Shown: positions 19,901-27,358 of the stretch, in pieces | Layout of the letters: the number at the start of each line of letters is the position of its first letter | Position numbering within the stretch: position 1 is the first letter of the stretch | The notes under the pieces: model-generated | The model's input: the letters and a program-made list of their open reading frames with translations, nothing else | Database searches by the model: none | What the model was told of the DNA's origin: nothing | Made by a program: the position numbers and the translations under genes | NCBI GenBank assembly: GCA_900660155.1 | Contig: CABFPE010000134.1 | Span: forward strand, 87,587 to 151,586 | Reading direction: 5' to 3' | From: Hofstenia miamia | Lineage: Eukaryota > Xenacoelomorpha > Acoela > Hofsteniidae | Length of the DNA: 64,000 nucleotides

Positions 19901-22565
19901 ACAATACAGAATTTGCATAGGGAATATCGATTTCACATTGTTGAACAAAAATGAGCTAAGTCCTGACGTTTTTGATAGTCAGTATCTTTGAGTTCAAAGA
20001 CATGTCTCAGGCGATGGGGTTTTATTTCCTGATATAGACGCATAGTCTCCACCGTCGAGTGAGGGACATGTGCATCCCCTCAAGAATTCTGCACTGCTAC
20101 AGATTCTATGTACTTGTTTTGATTTGAGGGTAATTGTACCATCAGAGAAAGAAACTACACTGCCAGTGGTTTAAATATTTCAACTATCCTTGTTACAGTG
20201 GTTGATGAACATGGATTTTTTTCAAATATTTTTTAAATACAAAATTTAAGCACCCGTTTTTAAATTAATTTTGAATGTAAAAAATGGCTTCAAATAAATA
20301 TAAATTTACAACCAATCAAATTCCAATATTGATGCAATAAAACAAAGCAAAAATTGCGTGCGTGCATTAGTGCATGCCCAAAGAAGAGCACCTTAATTTC
20401 CTTAAGGACTTTATAGCCACCCTGTATTTATACACCTGAGAGTTAGTTCTTAATATGTATTTTATTCAAGAGAAAAATGAAAATATTATTTAAAATGGTT
20501 TTACTCTTTACTCAAATTTTAATCGGAATATTTACATAAAAGATCAGCAAGTTCATTGTTTAGATATTTTGTGAAAACCGTGCCTGAATACGACCGACTA
20601 TAGTTTTTTTAAAAATAACAGCATAACGTTAATAGAATAAATAAATATATTTTGTATAATCACTAGACAAATAAAAAGTGCGAACCCGCAAAAAACGGTG
20701 CAGACGTCACTATTTTCAAGAATTCTCCAACGATTGGAGGTGAAAGCCACATAGAAAGTCCACTTCCATTAGTCAGCCCAACAACAGCGTTTTCTACTTT
20801 TTCACAAGTTGGCCAAATTAACTACAAAAGTTATTAATGAGCTAATAAAATTATTTAGCAAAAAATGATGTATCGTCTAATGCAGATTTTTCTTTCGACT
20901 AACCCTGCTAAATTATATTCTTACAATACCATTTGGCTTGATGTTTCAACTAGAGATGAGAGCGGTACAGGTTTTTTAAAATTATTGCCACCACAGAAAA
21001 AAAACTTCTCCGCTAACCACCGCAACATCCGTTTTTTACCGCAAACCACCGTAATAAATGAAATTTTACCACTGTATACCGCAACAATGGCTATTTTTAT
21101 CTTCGCAAAAAAGTTGAGACAATTTCTTAGGTATTTTGTCACTTCGTTCGATTTTATTAAGGTAGTATAAAATTTTCAATGAAATATGTAAAAATTACTT
21201 TAATATTTTATATGTGAGATCTCTTAATTTTGATTCAGAAACATTTTTTTGAGAAATACTTAGAGACTTTAAGCCAAGCACGTTATATGTATAACTTTAT
21301 GCCAAGGCAAGTTATTTTGTTTCTACCGCTAACCACCGCAATTGTGTAAATTGCTACCGCGGTATTACCGGACCGCACTAATCTCTAGTTTCAACTTTGA
21401 CTACACAGTGTTGGTAATATTGGTATACTTTGTATTTTCCAAAAAAGGAAAACTTGCATTAAAGAAAAATTCGAATTTCTAAACGAAAACTATGTGTACT
21501 TTAACACTTCATAATAACCGCCATATATATAATGAATTCATGCATTTTGAAAAAAGTTGTCGAAAGCGATTGATCTCGTTAGCTTTGCAGTTGAAAAAGC
21601 GATTTATGCTATTACTAGTTAAAAAATTATATAAGTAAACGACATGTTTTAATAACTACACTTACTTCCTCTAGGCATAGCATTCGATTTAAATCTGTGT
21701 ACCAAAGGCCATTGTGGTACATGGATGCATTCAACATTTCGGTACAACCCATATAAGCATTCAACAATTGAGAAACCGGAAGACTGCCATTCGCATGAAT
21801 ACTATTGTTGAGGCCTGATCCTGGATAGGTTGCAGAAGACGCATCGATAACTAGCATGGTCGAATTCCTAATAAACTTACGATGCATAAAATTGTAATTA
21901 GACTTCACTAGAATTTAGAAATTTAATCAGCAGTAAGAAGTCACAACCGCTAAAAAATATAGGGAAAAATAGATTTAACTTGTTTTTAAATTTTACATAA
22001 CTAAGATAATAGCTGTCTTTGAATTATCAAATCTTGATGGACAGGAAAAAGCACATAAAACTTGTTAATTGATTACAGACCTTGAAACTGGAATACGTTG
22101 AAATATCAAAAAATGCTTGACTTTTCATTTCCTTTAAATCTAACTCAATATCTACCATAATGTAAATGTGGTTACAATCTCACAATAATCGTTCATTTCG
22201 AGGTACACAGCGCAATCATATATTGTTAAAAATGCGCATATTTCAAGATAAACTAAATATTTCACTGTATTATATACATTAAGCATCAAACACAATGTTT
22301 ATACAAACATTTTTGTATAATTTCTAATGAAATTTAATACTTACTGAAAAATATCTGGGCGAATGAATTTCCATTTCGGAGTGGAGAATTCGGCTACCAT
22401 TAACAAAGCATTGAGTAATGACGACAGTGAGGAGGGACTAGGGAAAGGATCGGCAATAACATGAAGTTCACATCCTTTGGGAAGAATAGATCGTAGTTCG
22501 TTTTTAATCAGAGATTCCTGAGATGTCCGTGCTCCTGTTACTAACACAAGAGACCATTGAGGCAT
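9243..22565 (-). CDS. FCSK: L-fucose kinase, eleven exons (copy 1)
   Basis: Phosphorylates L-fucose with ATP to fucose-1-phosphate in the cytosolic salvage route to GDP-fucose. The exons, in coding order, are 22345-22565, 21666-21867, 20686-20821, 18495-18766, 18254-18392, 17877-18076, 16424-16631, 15572-15822, 14355-14640, 11293-11804 and 9243-9629. All junctions are GT-AG, and the phases join into one 937-codon frame (2814 bp with stop). Residues 1-320 form the N-terminal pyrophosphorylase-like domain. A short left-handed-helix-like stretch (IGARAVIMNS) follows near 278. The C-terminal GHMP kinase domain has motif 1 PARIDLFGGWSDTPP (594-608), motif 2 LPLGSGLGTSSILAG (698-712), TTGGGWQDQVGG (743-754) and motif 3 LAGAGGGG (886-893). 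Vertebrate FCSK is about 1080 residues. The shortfall lies mainly in the N-terminal domain, where a nucleotide-sugar-binding stretch seems missing. The kinase half is intact. Confidence 0.93.
10184..10201. repeat. 18-bp perfect palindrome with TGACGTCA centre
   Basis: TTTGATGACGTCATCAAA is identical to its reverse complement. A related ATGATGGCATCAAA follows 13 bases later. It contains a CRE/ATF-type octamer, but its place in an intron makes a transposon-internal origin as likely as regulation. Confidence 0.6.
10541..10950. repeat. Tandem duplication, 213-bp period, two units
   Basis: 10541-10737 and 10754-10950 read identically (197 bp), separated by 16 bp. Unit start TTCTTATTGTGAGAAATACA, end AAATGGAATTCCT. 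Identity implies a recent event. It lies in FCSK intron 10. Confidence 0.92.
11293..11804 (-). CDS. FCSK: FCSK exon 10 (GHMP motif 2)
   Basis: 512 nt carrying LPLGSGLGTSSILAG and TTGGGWQDQVGGMIPGGL, and ending LAKNILQQ. The exon itself begins GTGAGT directly after the acceptor TTTATTTAG, so a consensus-like donor sits right on its 5' edge (see findings). Confidence 0.94.
11805..14354 (-). other. FCSK intron 9
   Basis: The largest FCSK intron, 2.55 kb. It contains a hAT-like element at 13291-14232. The open stretches at 11947-12171 and 12781-13032 (minus) show no known motif. Confidence 0.7.
13291..14232. mobile_element. Non-autonomous hAT-like element
   Basis: The left end reads CAGGGGTGGTAACC and the right end, on the other strand, reads CAGGGTTGGCAAAT, matching the CAGGG-TGG termini common in hAT elements. 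Subterminal palindromes sit inside both ends: GCTGTTAACAGC near 13313 and GCTGTTAATATTAACAGC near 14173. There is no transposase. The flanking 8-mers (AATTTCAT and TCAATAAT) do not match, so the target duplication is lost or the ends are slightly misplaced. Confidence 0.65.
14355..14640 (-). CDS. FCSK: FCSK exon 9 (GHMP motif 1)
   Basis: 286 nt starting NGGSSITAARNYDAATQ, with the kinase entry AECPARIDLFGGWSDTPP and GKKPIGARCKRIP at the end. Acceptor ATTTTTTAG, donor GTTTTA. Confidence 0.93.
15572..15822 (-). CDS. FCSK: FCSK exon 8
   Basis: 251 nt encoding SDGRADELLALLDELCLEAA and ending IDARRQWLS. It is the last part of the helical linker. Acceptor TATTATTTAG, donor GTAAGA. Confidence 0.84.
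16200..16230 (-). other. Microexon-like island in FCSK intron 7 (31 nt)
   Basis: On the minus strand an acceptor CTTTAG, 31 nt and a strong donor (CAAG then GTATGT). Included alone after exon 7 it meets a stop after four codons. Exons 7 and 8 align to the family without it, so it is not part of the main model. Confidence 0.3.
16305..16339 (-). other. Microexon-like island in FCSK intron 7 (35 nt)
   Basis: Acceptor TTGATTTTAG, 35 nt and donor CAAG then GTATGG, closely resembling the neighbouring 31-nt island around the splice sites. With the first AG it introduces TAG in frame. With an AG two bases further it gives an open 33-nt cassette. Confidence 0.3.
16424..16631 (-). CDS. FCSK: FCSK exon 7
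   Basis: 208 nt encoding NSDVVIDKVQVRNWLQSERY and ending LTPYYMRK plus one base. It aligns with the helical linker (W..S...L...L..A) before the kinase domain. Donor GTAACT. It splices in frame directly to exon 8. Confidence 0.82.
16944..16976. repeat. (TA)n microsatellite
   Basis: About 16 TA units in FCSK intron 6. Confidence 0.95.
17877..18076 (-). CDS. FCSK: FCSK exon 6
   Basis: 200 nt encoding AIFVGFGKHDDCNEG and ending FTARLFNNCLDNILSLINLQ. The TARLF block matches the family's 'SARLFPV'. Acceptor GCTAATTTAG, donor GTAAGT. Confidence 0.85.
18254..18392 (-). CDS. FCSK: FCSK exon 5
   Basis: 139 nt, starting IGARAVIMNSIIDECVVGEN, a hexapeptide-repeat-like strand pattern expected in the beta-helix part of fucokinase. 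Acceptor TTTAATTTAG, donor GTAAAT, phase 0 to 1. Confidence 0.82.
18495..18766 (-). CDS. FCSK: FCSK exon 4
   Basis: 272 nt between acceptor ATATATTTTAG and donor GTATGT. It encodes TYAALDNDVIPLRLSIVTHF and ends NSVVKKSM. The 'TY-ALD' start matches the family's C-T-Y-L-G-L-D segment. Confidence 0.87.
19432..20426 (-). pseudogene. Decayed Tc1/mariner-superfamily transposase in FCSK intron 3
   Basis: 96 open codons (19432-19722) contain RKRIFQQDSALFNIANCV and a VKDYLTTKFGSK helix, the region around the second catalytic aspartate, followed by an SPDL-like strand in a shifted frame. Upstream pieces such as VTILYTLWPHDPFTLKNGSL belong to the preceding core. At 20398-20426 the minus strand begins TACAGGGTGGCTATAAAGTC, a mariner-like terminus flanked by TA. 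Multiple stops show it is dead. Confidence 0.6.
20686..20821 (-). CDS. FCSK: FCSK exon 3
   Basis: 136 nt, acceptor CTTTTGTAG, donor GTTCGC (weak). It encodes LIWPTCEKVENAVVGL and MWLSPPIVGEFLKIVTSAPF, aligning with the 'GVVFFS-E-A--LL' region. It is too short for confident independent detection, but it is the only piece that joins exons 2 and 4 in frame. Confidence 0.75.
20950..21388. mobile_element. 439-bp MITE with terminal inverted repeats and target duplication
   Basis: The left end CTAGAGATGAGAGCGGTACA matches the right end read on the other strand (CTAGAGATTAGTGCGGTCC) over about 20 bp with few mismatches. TTTCAA directly abuts both ends (20944-20949 and 21389-21394). If the CT is shared, the duplication is the 8-bp TTTCAACT, as expected for hAT elements. 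GCTAACCACCGCAA occurs near both ends, with further ACCGC copies between. There is no transposase. It is inserted in FCSK intron 2. Confidence 0.85.
21666..21867 (-). CDS. FCSK: FCSK exon 2
   Basis: Acceptor TTTATTAG at 21868, donor GTAAGT. It encodes NSTMLVIDASSATYPGSG and ends HNGLWYTDLNRMLCLEE, matching the 'NHG-Y-TD' block of the family. The earlier acceptor at 21909 gives the wrong phase with exon 1, which decided this boundary. Confidence 0.82.
22345..22565 (-). CDS. FCSK: FCSK exon 1
   Basis: Starts at ATG 22565, two bases after a TTACTGTTCTAG acceptor-like motif. It encodes MPQWSLVLVTGARTSQE and on through LNALLMVAEF, which aligns with the first strand and helix of animal fucose kinases. 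It ends in CA before GTAAGT (phase 2). Confidence 0.88.
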
Positions 22566-22841
22566 TTCTAGAACAGTAATTCAACTACTGACTGACAAAC
22601 GCACACGTATTTTCAACAACTTTAAAGATATGTAATGTTACTAGATTAACAAATAGCACATGCTGCCAGTTACTTATTGTGTATACACTATCGATGGGCG
22701 TATTTTAATTTGCAAAAACCAATAAAATTCAATTGATTGCAAATAATTAGAAGTTGTGTTGTAACATGAATCATTTCGATCAAAAAAGTACATATAAAAA
22801 CACATATAAAACACTGAACAAAAAATATAAAATTTTATCAA
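22566..22841. other. ZNF830-FCSK intergenic gap
   Basis: 276 bp between the ZNF830 stop and the FCSK start. No AATAAA is present on the gene strand, only an ATTAAA variant at 22704-22709. It ends in the acceptor-like motif before FCSK. Confidence 0.6.
22568..22579 (-). promoter_or_regulatory. Splice-acceptor-like motif directly before FCSK ATG
   Basis: TTACTGTTCTAG ends two bases before the start codon. It is nearly identical to the motif before the deoxynucleoside kinase ATG (TTACTGTTCAAG). It could be a trans-splice acceptor or the end of a 5' UTR intron. Confidence 0.45.
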
Positions 22842-23681
22842 TTAATTTAAATAATTCTTAGATCGCCATCCAACAAGACTATCAAAATCGTCAAAATCGT
22901 CAATGTCATCTTGAGTCTCCATTGAGGATACAGAATCAGAAGTTGCAACATTTACATCTAGTTTTTCTTTTAATGAATACAATTTGTTGGCCTTGGAAAA
23001 GCAATTAATTTGTTCCCCTACTTCATCGAGTTCTTTCTCAACAGTAACAATAGCATCTTCATCGTCAACAATCATTTCAGATTTGGAAGCTTCATGCTGC
23101 ATTTCTTTTTGAAAGATTTCCCATTCCTTTTCAAGGGGATCTACATAAGGCTTTTTGTGAACTTTAGCATCTGCAACAGGGTCATCATAAAAACCTTCAG
23201 GCAAATCGGAATTTGCAGATGTCTTAGTGTTGTCATTTTCTTCTTCATCTTCATGTTCAGAATCAAAAAATCCCGAGGGAAGACAATTGTTTTTATCCAC
23301 AGAAGTTTCCGTGTTATCCTCGCAATGGTTTGTTTCAACTTTAGGTCGTTTACTAATGTCAGGTTTGACTGTACCAGGATTAGAGCGTTTTTTAAGAATG
23401 CTTTTGATAATTTTGGGAGGCGGAGGACGTTCATCACGATGTACAGTATTTTCAGCAGTTTCGGTAACCTTACGTTTTAAATTTGAAGTGTGCAGTTTAT
23501 GTTTTGGTGAACTTAAGTGAAAAGACCACAGCGATTCATTTTTAACATTTACTTCACAGATTACGCACGACAGCTCACCGCTATTGGAATACTTGGCTAA
23601 TGGAGAATTAATTTTAGGTAATTGTTTTTTCTTTTGAGCGAGTAAAGTTCGCATTTGCTTGACGGCCTCTTTTCCTGACAT
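22842..23681 (-). CDS. ZNF830: ZNF830-like U1-type zinc finger protein (copy 1)
   Basis: An intronless gene of 279 codons. The human orthologue (ZNF830/CCDC16) belongs to the XAB2/intron-binding complex of the spliceosome in the nucleus. What is visible: the N-terminal pattern SPLAKYSNSGELSC, a matrin/U1-type C2H2 finger with C39, C42, H55 and H61, a basic low-complexity stretch with RPPPPKIIKSILKK, two conserved acidic motifs LPSGFF (134-139) and LPEGFYDDP (160-168), the coiled-coil-like block EKEWEIFQKEM (184-194), and an acidic tail ending WRSKNYLN, like the family's C-terminal WRVK. The start at 23681 was chosen over the upstream methionine at 23714. It aligns with the family, and an acceptor-like CTTTTTAG ends one base before it. 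Vertebrate proteins are longer (about 370). Confidence 0.9.
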   Translation of the reverse strand: MSGKEAVKQMRTLLAQKKKQLPKINSPLAKYSNSGELSCVICEVNVKNESLWSFHLSSPKHKLHTSNLKRKVTETAENTVHRDERPPPPKIIKSILKKRSNPGTVKPDISKRPKVETNHCEDNTETSVDKNNCLPSGFFDSEHEDEEENDNTKTSANSDLPEGFYDDPVADAKVHKKPYVDPLEKEWEIFQKEMQHEASKSEMIVDDEDAIVTVEKELDEVGEQINCFSKANKLYSLKEKLDVNVATSDSVSSMETQDDIDDFDDFDSLVGWRSKNYLN

Positions 23682-23682
23682 T

Positions 23683-23696
23683 CTAAAAAGCAAATA
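23683..23696 (-). promoter_or_regulatory. Splice-acceptor-like motif directly before ZNF830 ATG
   Basis: TATTTGCTTTTTAG ends one base before the start codon: a pyrimidine tract followed by AG. It is the same arrangement as before FCSK and the deoxynucleoside kinase. Confidence 0.4.
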
Positions 23697-23714
23697 CACT
23701 TTAGCAAAAAACAA

Positions 23715-26542
23715 TCAAATATGTCTCAAAACATTACACCTTCTCAAAATATAATGCATTATTTTTATATTAAAAAAGACTACTATTGTCAACTCAAACA
23801 AAGGATCTCTTTCAATTGAATACATTATCATATAACTTTCATTCAAGTAGTCCATTTGTTAACGGAAAGTTTTTTATAAAACGTATAATGGTACAATAAC
23901 TACATAATACAGAAACACTTGCCCTGTATGAAAATTTGCCAAAATTTGATTGCATGACATTATTCTGTATAGTGATATAAAAGCTTTATAACTGACAATG
24001 AAGTTCGTCTCAACCCTACTATATCATTTTGAGGCAAATGGAAACAAGTCAATTGACATGCAAAAATTGAATATTTTGAAAAACATGAACAAATTTTAAA
24101 ATAAATATTATATAAGGCTTTTATCAGGAGAACTGATAATCACGTAAAAATGAAAGACATGAAAGACTATGTATACTATTCAACGATAACACATTTAGAA
24201 CATCCTCTAGATTCATATAAAATCTCATTCGCCAATGAATGAGTTAGATTTCAGGATATAGTAAACCTAAAACTTTTGTAATTTATGATTTTATGAACAT
24301 TCAAATCAATCAAATGATCTTAACAAATGAATTGAATAAGTTTCCTCTTCATCACATGCGATGTGTTGTTATCCACGGATAACACAATAGTTAGCAATGG
24401 GTGAAAAATCTGTATGAGTTAGCTATACATTATTCTACATTTGGTTGCACTTTCTTCAAAATATAGGTCTAGATTTTTAAACATCTTCACTCATCGTCGG
24501 TCAAGTATGAAAATCTCGAAGTACAATATTTCAGAAGCTTTATAAAAGTAAAATGTTTTTCAGCTATTAATGAAACTGAATTTTACAGTCAACTAAGGTA
24601 CAAAGTATCTTTACATTCTTAGTCTCCGCCAGAAGAATTGAGAAGTCTTCTTTAGGAAGACATTATATATTAGGTCTGAATTCCGGTGTTAAGAAAACTA
24701 TTTGTATTTCAGTCTTACCTCAAACATATTTTACTCTTAATATCGACTATTTGTAACAGGACTTGGATGCTTTCTTTCCACAAGGGCCCAATTTTTTCAC
24801 AATTGAAATGGTGATTTTGGCCACATCATTTGTATTAGAATGGCTTCAGTGATGGCGTAGATTCTTATCATATTGTTTTAGTTAGTATTCAACAATTGTT
24901 TTGTTTTTGTAATTGAACAATATATTGGGCAGACTCAAAGTTAGACAGTACCAAAACACACTATTGCAAAAAGTAATTTGCCCATGAGTTCAGCATTTTT
25001 GAAAATACATGATTAGTATATTGAAGTTCATTAATTGATCATATTTTACTTTAAACACATGTTTTACAATTTTCACGAAAACCGCCAAAGTCACCCCATT
25101 TACATCATCAGTAGAAGCGTGTTATTTATCAGGACATGTTTCACCAACATTACCGGATGCAATTAGGAATGTTTATTTTCGTAATTATGGCTAGTATTAC
25201 ATAAGTGCGTACTTGCGTGACGGGTTTCGTTAGTGAGATCTCGATACCCGTCAGTGAAATCTCAAGTAGATGTTACACATTGACGTCGCTGAACCCGCGA
25301 TTGCCTGTTACACAGTTCGTGAAGCAAAATTATCAAGCCCATTAGCAAAACACGCGCGAGTGTAACAGCCGCCTAAGAAACATATCGATTAAAAACAACC
25401 AAATACGTGTTAATCTATAATTCTTGGAGAAAATAAGGTAATCACAACCAGTGGTGTTTCAAAATACTTATCAAGAAGTGATCTGTTAAAACACCGAAAC
25501 TATGTTTCCCATTACAATAATATGTAAATTGCATTTTTAACGTTTTTAATTTTGTGCACGAAGTTCCAACGGAGAAATACACTGTAATGTAGACCCCTGA
25601 TTTTCAATAGCCTGGACTCATTTAAATTTAAAAAAATTAAATGTCCTTAAAATATTTATTTTTAATGTTTATTATTAAGGAATAGAAATAGCCTAAAGCA
25701 AATGAAATCCCTTTGTATCAATATTAAAATCAGCTTTCTTTGCTTACAGTTGTATTGAATTCTAGATTAAATCTACAAGAACAAAGAAAAACAGGTCACT
25801 TGAACGAACAGCTTAGGCTATAACTTTCTCACAGCGTCGGCACTGTGCACGACGTGAACCCTCTCCGACCACATCTCAATCTGTGACATATGTGATGCAA
25901 AAGCACCACATGAAAAAAATATATTCGTTATTTTTTTAAAATTATGTTTATATAAAACTAGTTGTTTAAAACTATTATTTGCCAATCAAATAATGCATTA
26001 CAATATAAGTCAAATAATTGGTAGTTTCTTAATAATGTACAGTGTTAATACACGCTGGCAACACAAGACAATTGAAACCACTGTTTCTATATTTAAGCAG
26101 TAATCGGAACTAAAAACACTACATCACGGTATACAATCAATTTACACAACTACAAATTAAATACAATAAACATTTACAATAACGAATATATTCACATAAC
26201 AGTGATGAATTTTATTTAATGTCAAATGACATCGTCTTCCAAAATATATTTTTGACTAAACATACTGCAGTGTCTTCGAAATCGAAATGCGAACTCATAT
26301 AAAATAACATGCCGTACCTTACTGTTGCAATAAATTTTTGCAATTAAAGTAGAAAATATGCATATTAAAAATTTAATATGACCTTTTAAAACAAATCCCG
26401 AAGGCTAATAACTGAAGTTGAAAGAATGCGCGATGACAATATGAAATGAATCTAGACAAAAATAGAGAGCAGGTTAAGAATGATCTTAATAGTGCGAAAG
26501 TTACGGATCTGTTACAAAGACTTGATTTTGAATTAAAAACAA
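23715..26542. other. Intergenic region, kinase to ZNF830
   Basis: About 2.8 kb without supported coding sequence or recognisable transposon. 24367-24384 is a short inverted repeat (TGTTATCC/GGATAACA), and 25200-25370 is a GC-richer island. Confidence 0.55.
25218..25253. repeat. Hairpin in GC-richer island
   Basis: TGACGGGTTTCG pairs with CGATACCCGTCA (one mismatch in 12). The loop contains the palindrome GAGATCTC, and AGTGAGATCTC / AGTGAAATCTC repeat directly. No known RNA family is recognised. Confidence 0.45.
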
Positions 26543-26548
26543 TTTATT
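26543..26548 (-). terminator. Candidate polyadenylation signal of the kinase gene
   Basis: AATAAA on the minus strand, about 160 nt after the stop codon. Confidence 0.45.
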
Positions 26549-26704
26549 CCCATTATGATTTCAAAAACTACATAAACGAAATACTCACAATTGCTATTGT
26601 ATCGTAATAAAAATCAACACATTGTCACAACAAAACACAAAAAACAGTTTAAAAAAGATGCATTATAAGAAATTATTGTAAAAGAGCGAATTAAAATATA
26701 AAAG

Positions 26705-27334
26705 CTAATCTTTATCTGCAATACATTTATCTATCGCAGACAAACATTCTCTATAAACTTGTTCGATATTTGAGGTAGCATCAATTACAATCGTATTATT
26801 ACAGTTAAGCAACCAATTATCAATCCAAGTATGTAAGGACGAGAGATAACTCAATGGTAACAAATTTTCACACGCCCGCTCATCTTGAATCTGAGCACGT
26901 AGCTTAATGCGTGAATAACAAATCTCGGGAGGAGCGGTGAGGTATATATATGAATTTATTTGGCGGAATCCTTCAACGTTCGACAACGTGTTATACAACT
27001 TCAAGCCAGTTTCATACTCTTCATTGCATATCAAATTTTCAGAATGTTCATTTTTTAGAAAAATATTAGCACATGAATCTAAAGATCGCTCTTTGATTAC
27101 TATTTGCTTAGAATTTCCACATTGATAATGGAAATTCTCTAACATCACTCTAATATCAAGTGTCAAAGCCCACCTAGAAGGCTCGCTATAGCATAATTTT
27201 AACAATGGAGTCCAAGTGTGTACTGGCTCAGCAAAGACTGATATATTAGCACGGTTGTGAAATTCTTTTTGCAAAAGCTCAATCATTGTAGTTTTTCCAA
27301 CACCAATATTTCCTTCTATTGATAATGTTTTCAT
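26705..27334 (-). CDS. Deoxynucleoside kinase, TK2/dNK type (copy 1)
   Basis: A complete intronless gene of 209 codons. The family phosphorylates deoxynucleosides with NTP as donor (salvage pathway, cytosol or mitochondrion). What is visible: the P-loop GNIGVGKTT (8-16), an EPV-x-x-W substrate-site motif (36-41), SRWALTLDIR (53-62), the ERS motif that replaces the DRY/ERS arginine motif (82-84), the strand YLTAPPEICYSRIKLRA with the lid arginines (131-147), and a final strand TIVIDA (171-176). Length and motif order fit the TK2/dCK/insect dNK group. No clear mitochondrial leader is present. No intron is seen. Such short dNKs also occur in large DNA viruses, so its phylogenetic origin is open, but the AT-rich base use matches its neighbours. 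Confidence 0.9.
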   Translation of the reverse strand: MKTLSIEGNIGVGKTTMIELLQKEFHNRANISVFAEPVHTWTPLLKLCYSEPSRWALTLDIRVMLENFHYQCGNSKQIVIKERSLDSCANIFLKNEHSENLICNEEYETGLKLYNTLSNVEGFRQINSYIYLTAPPEICYSRIKLRAQIQDERACENLLPLSYLSSLHTWIDNWLLNCNNTIVIDATSNIEQVYRECLSAIDKCIADKD

Positions 27335-27335
27335 T

Positions 27336-27358
27336 CTTGAACAGTAAACTGCAGAGAG
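27336..27358 (-). promoter_or_regulatory. Two acceptor-like motifs before the kinase ATG
   Basis: A strong pyrimidine-AG site (CTCTCTGCAG, 27349-27358) lies 14 bases before the ATG. TTACTGTTCAAG (27336-27347) ends one base before it. Confidence 0.45.

Noticed and set aside
21868-21908. Extended FCSK exon 2 using the acceptor at 21909
   Set aside because: Joined to exon 1 it gives an immediate stop, whereas the acceptor at 21868 keeps frame and alignment.
23010-23520. Plus-strand open frames of 156 and 97 codons opposite ZNF830
   Set aside because: They are antisense shadows of the minus-strand ZNF830 coding sequence, which has clear family motifs.
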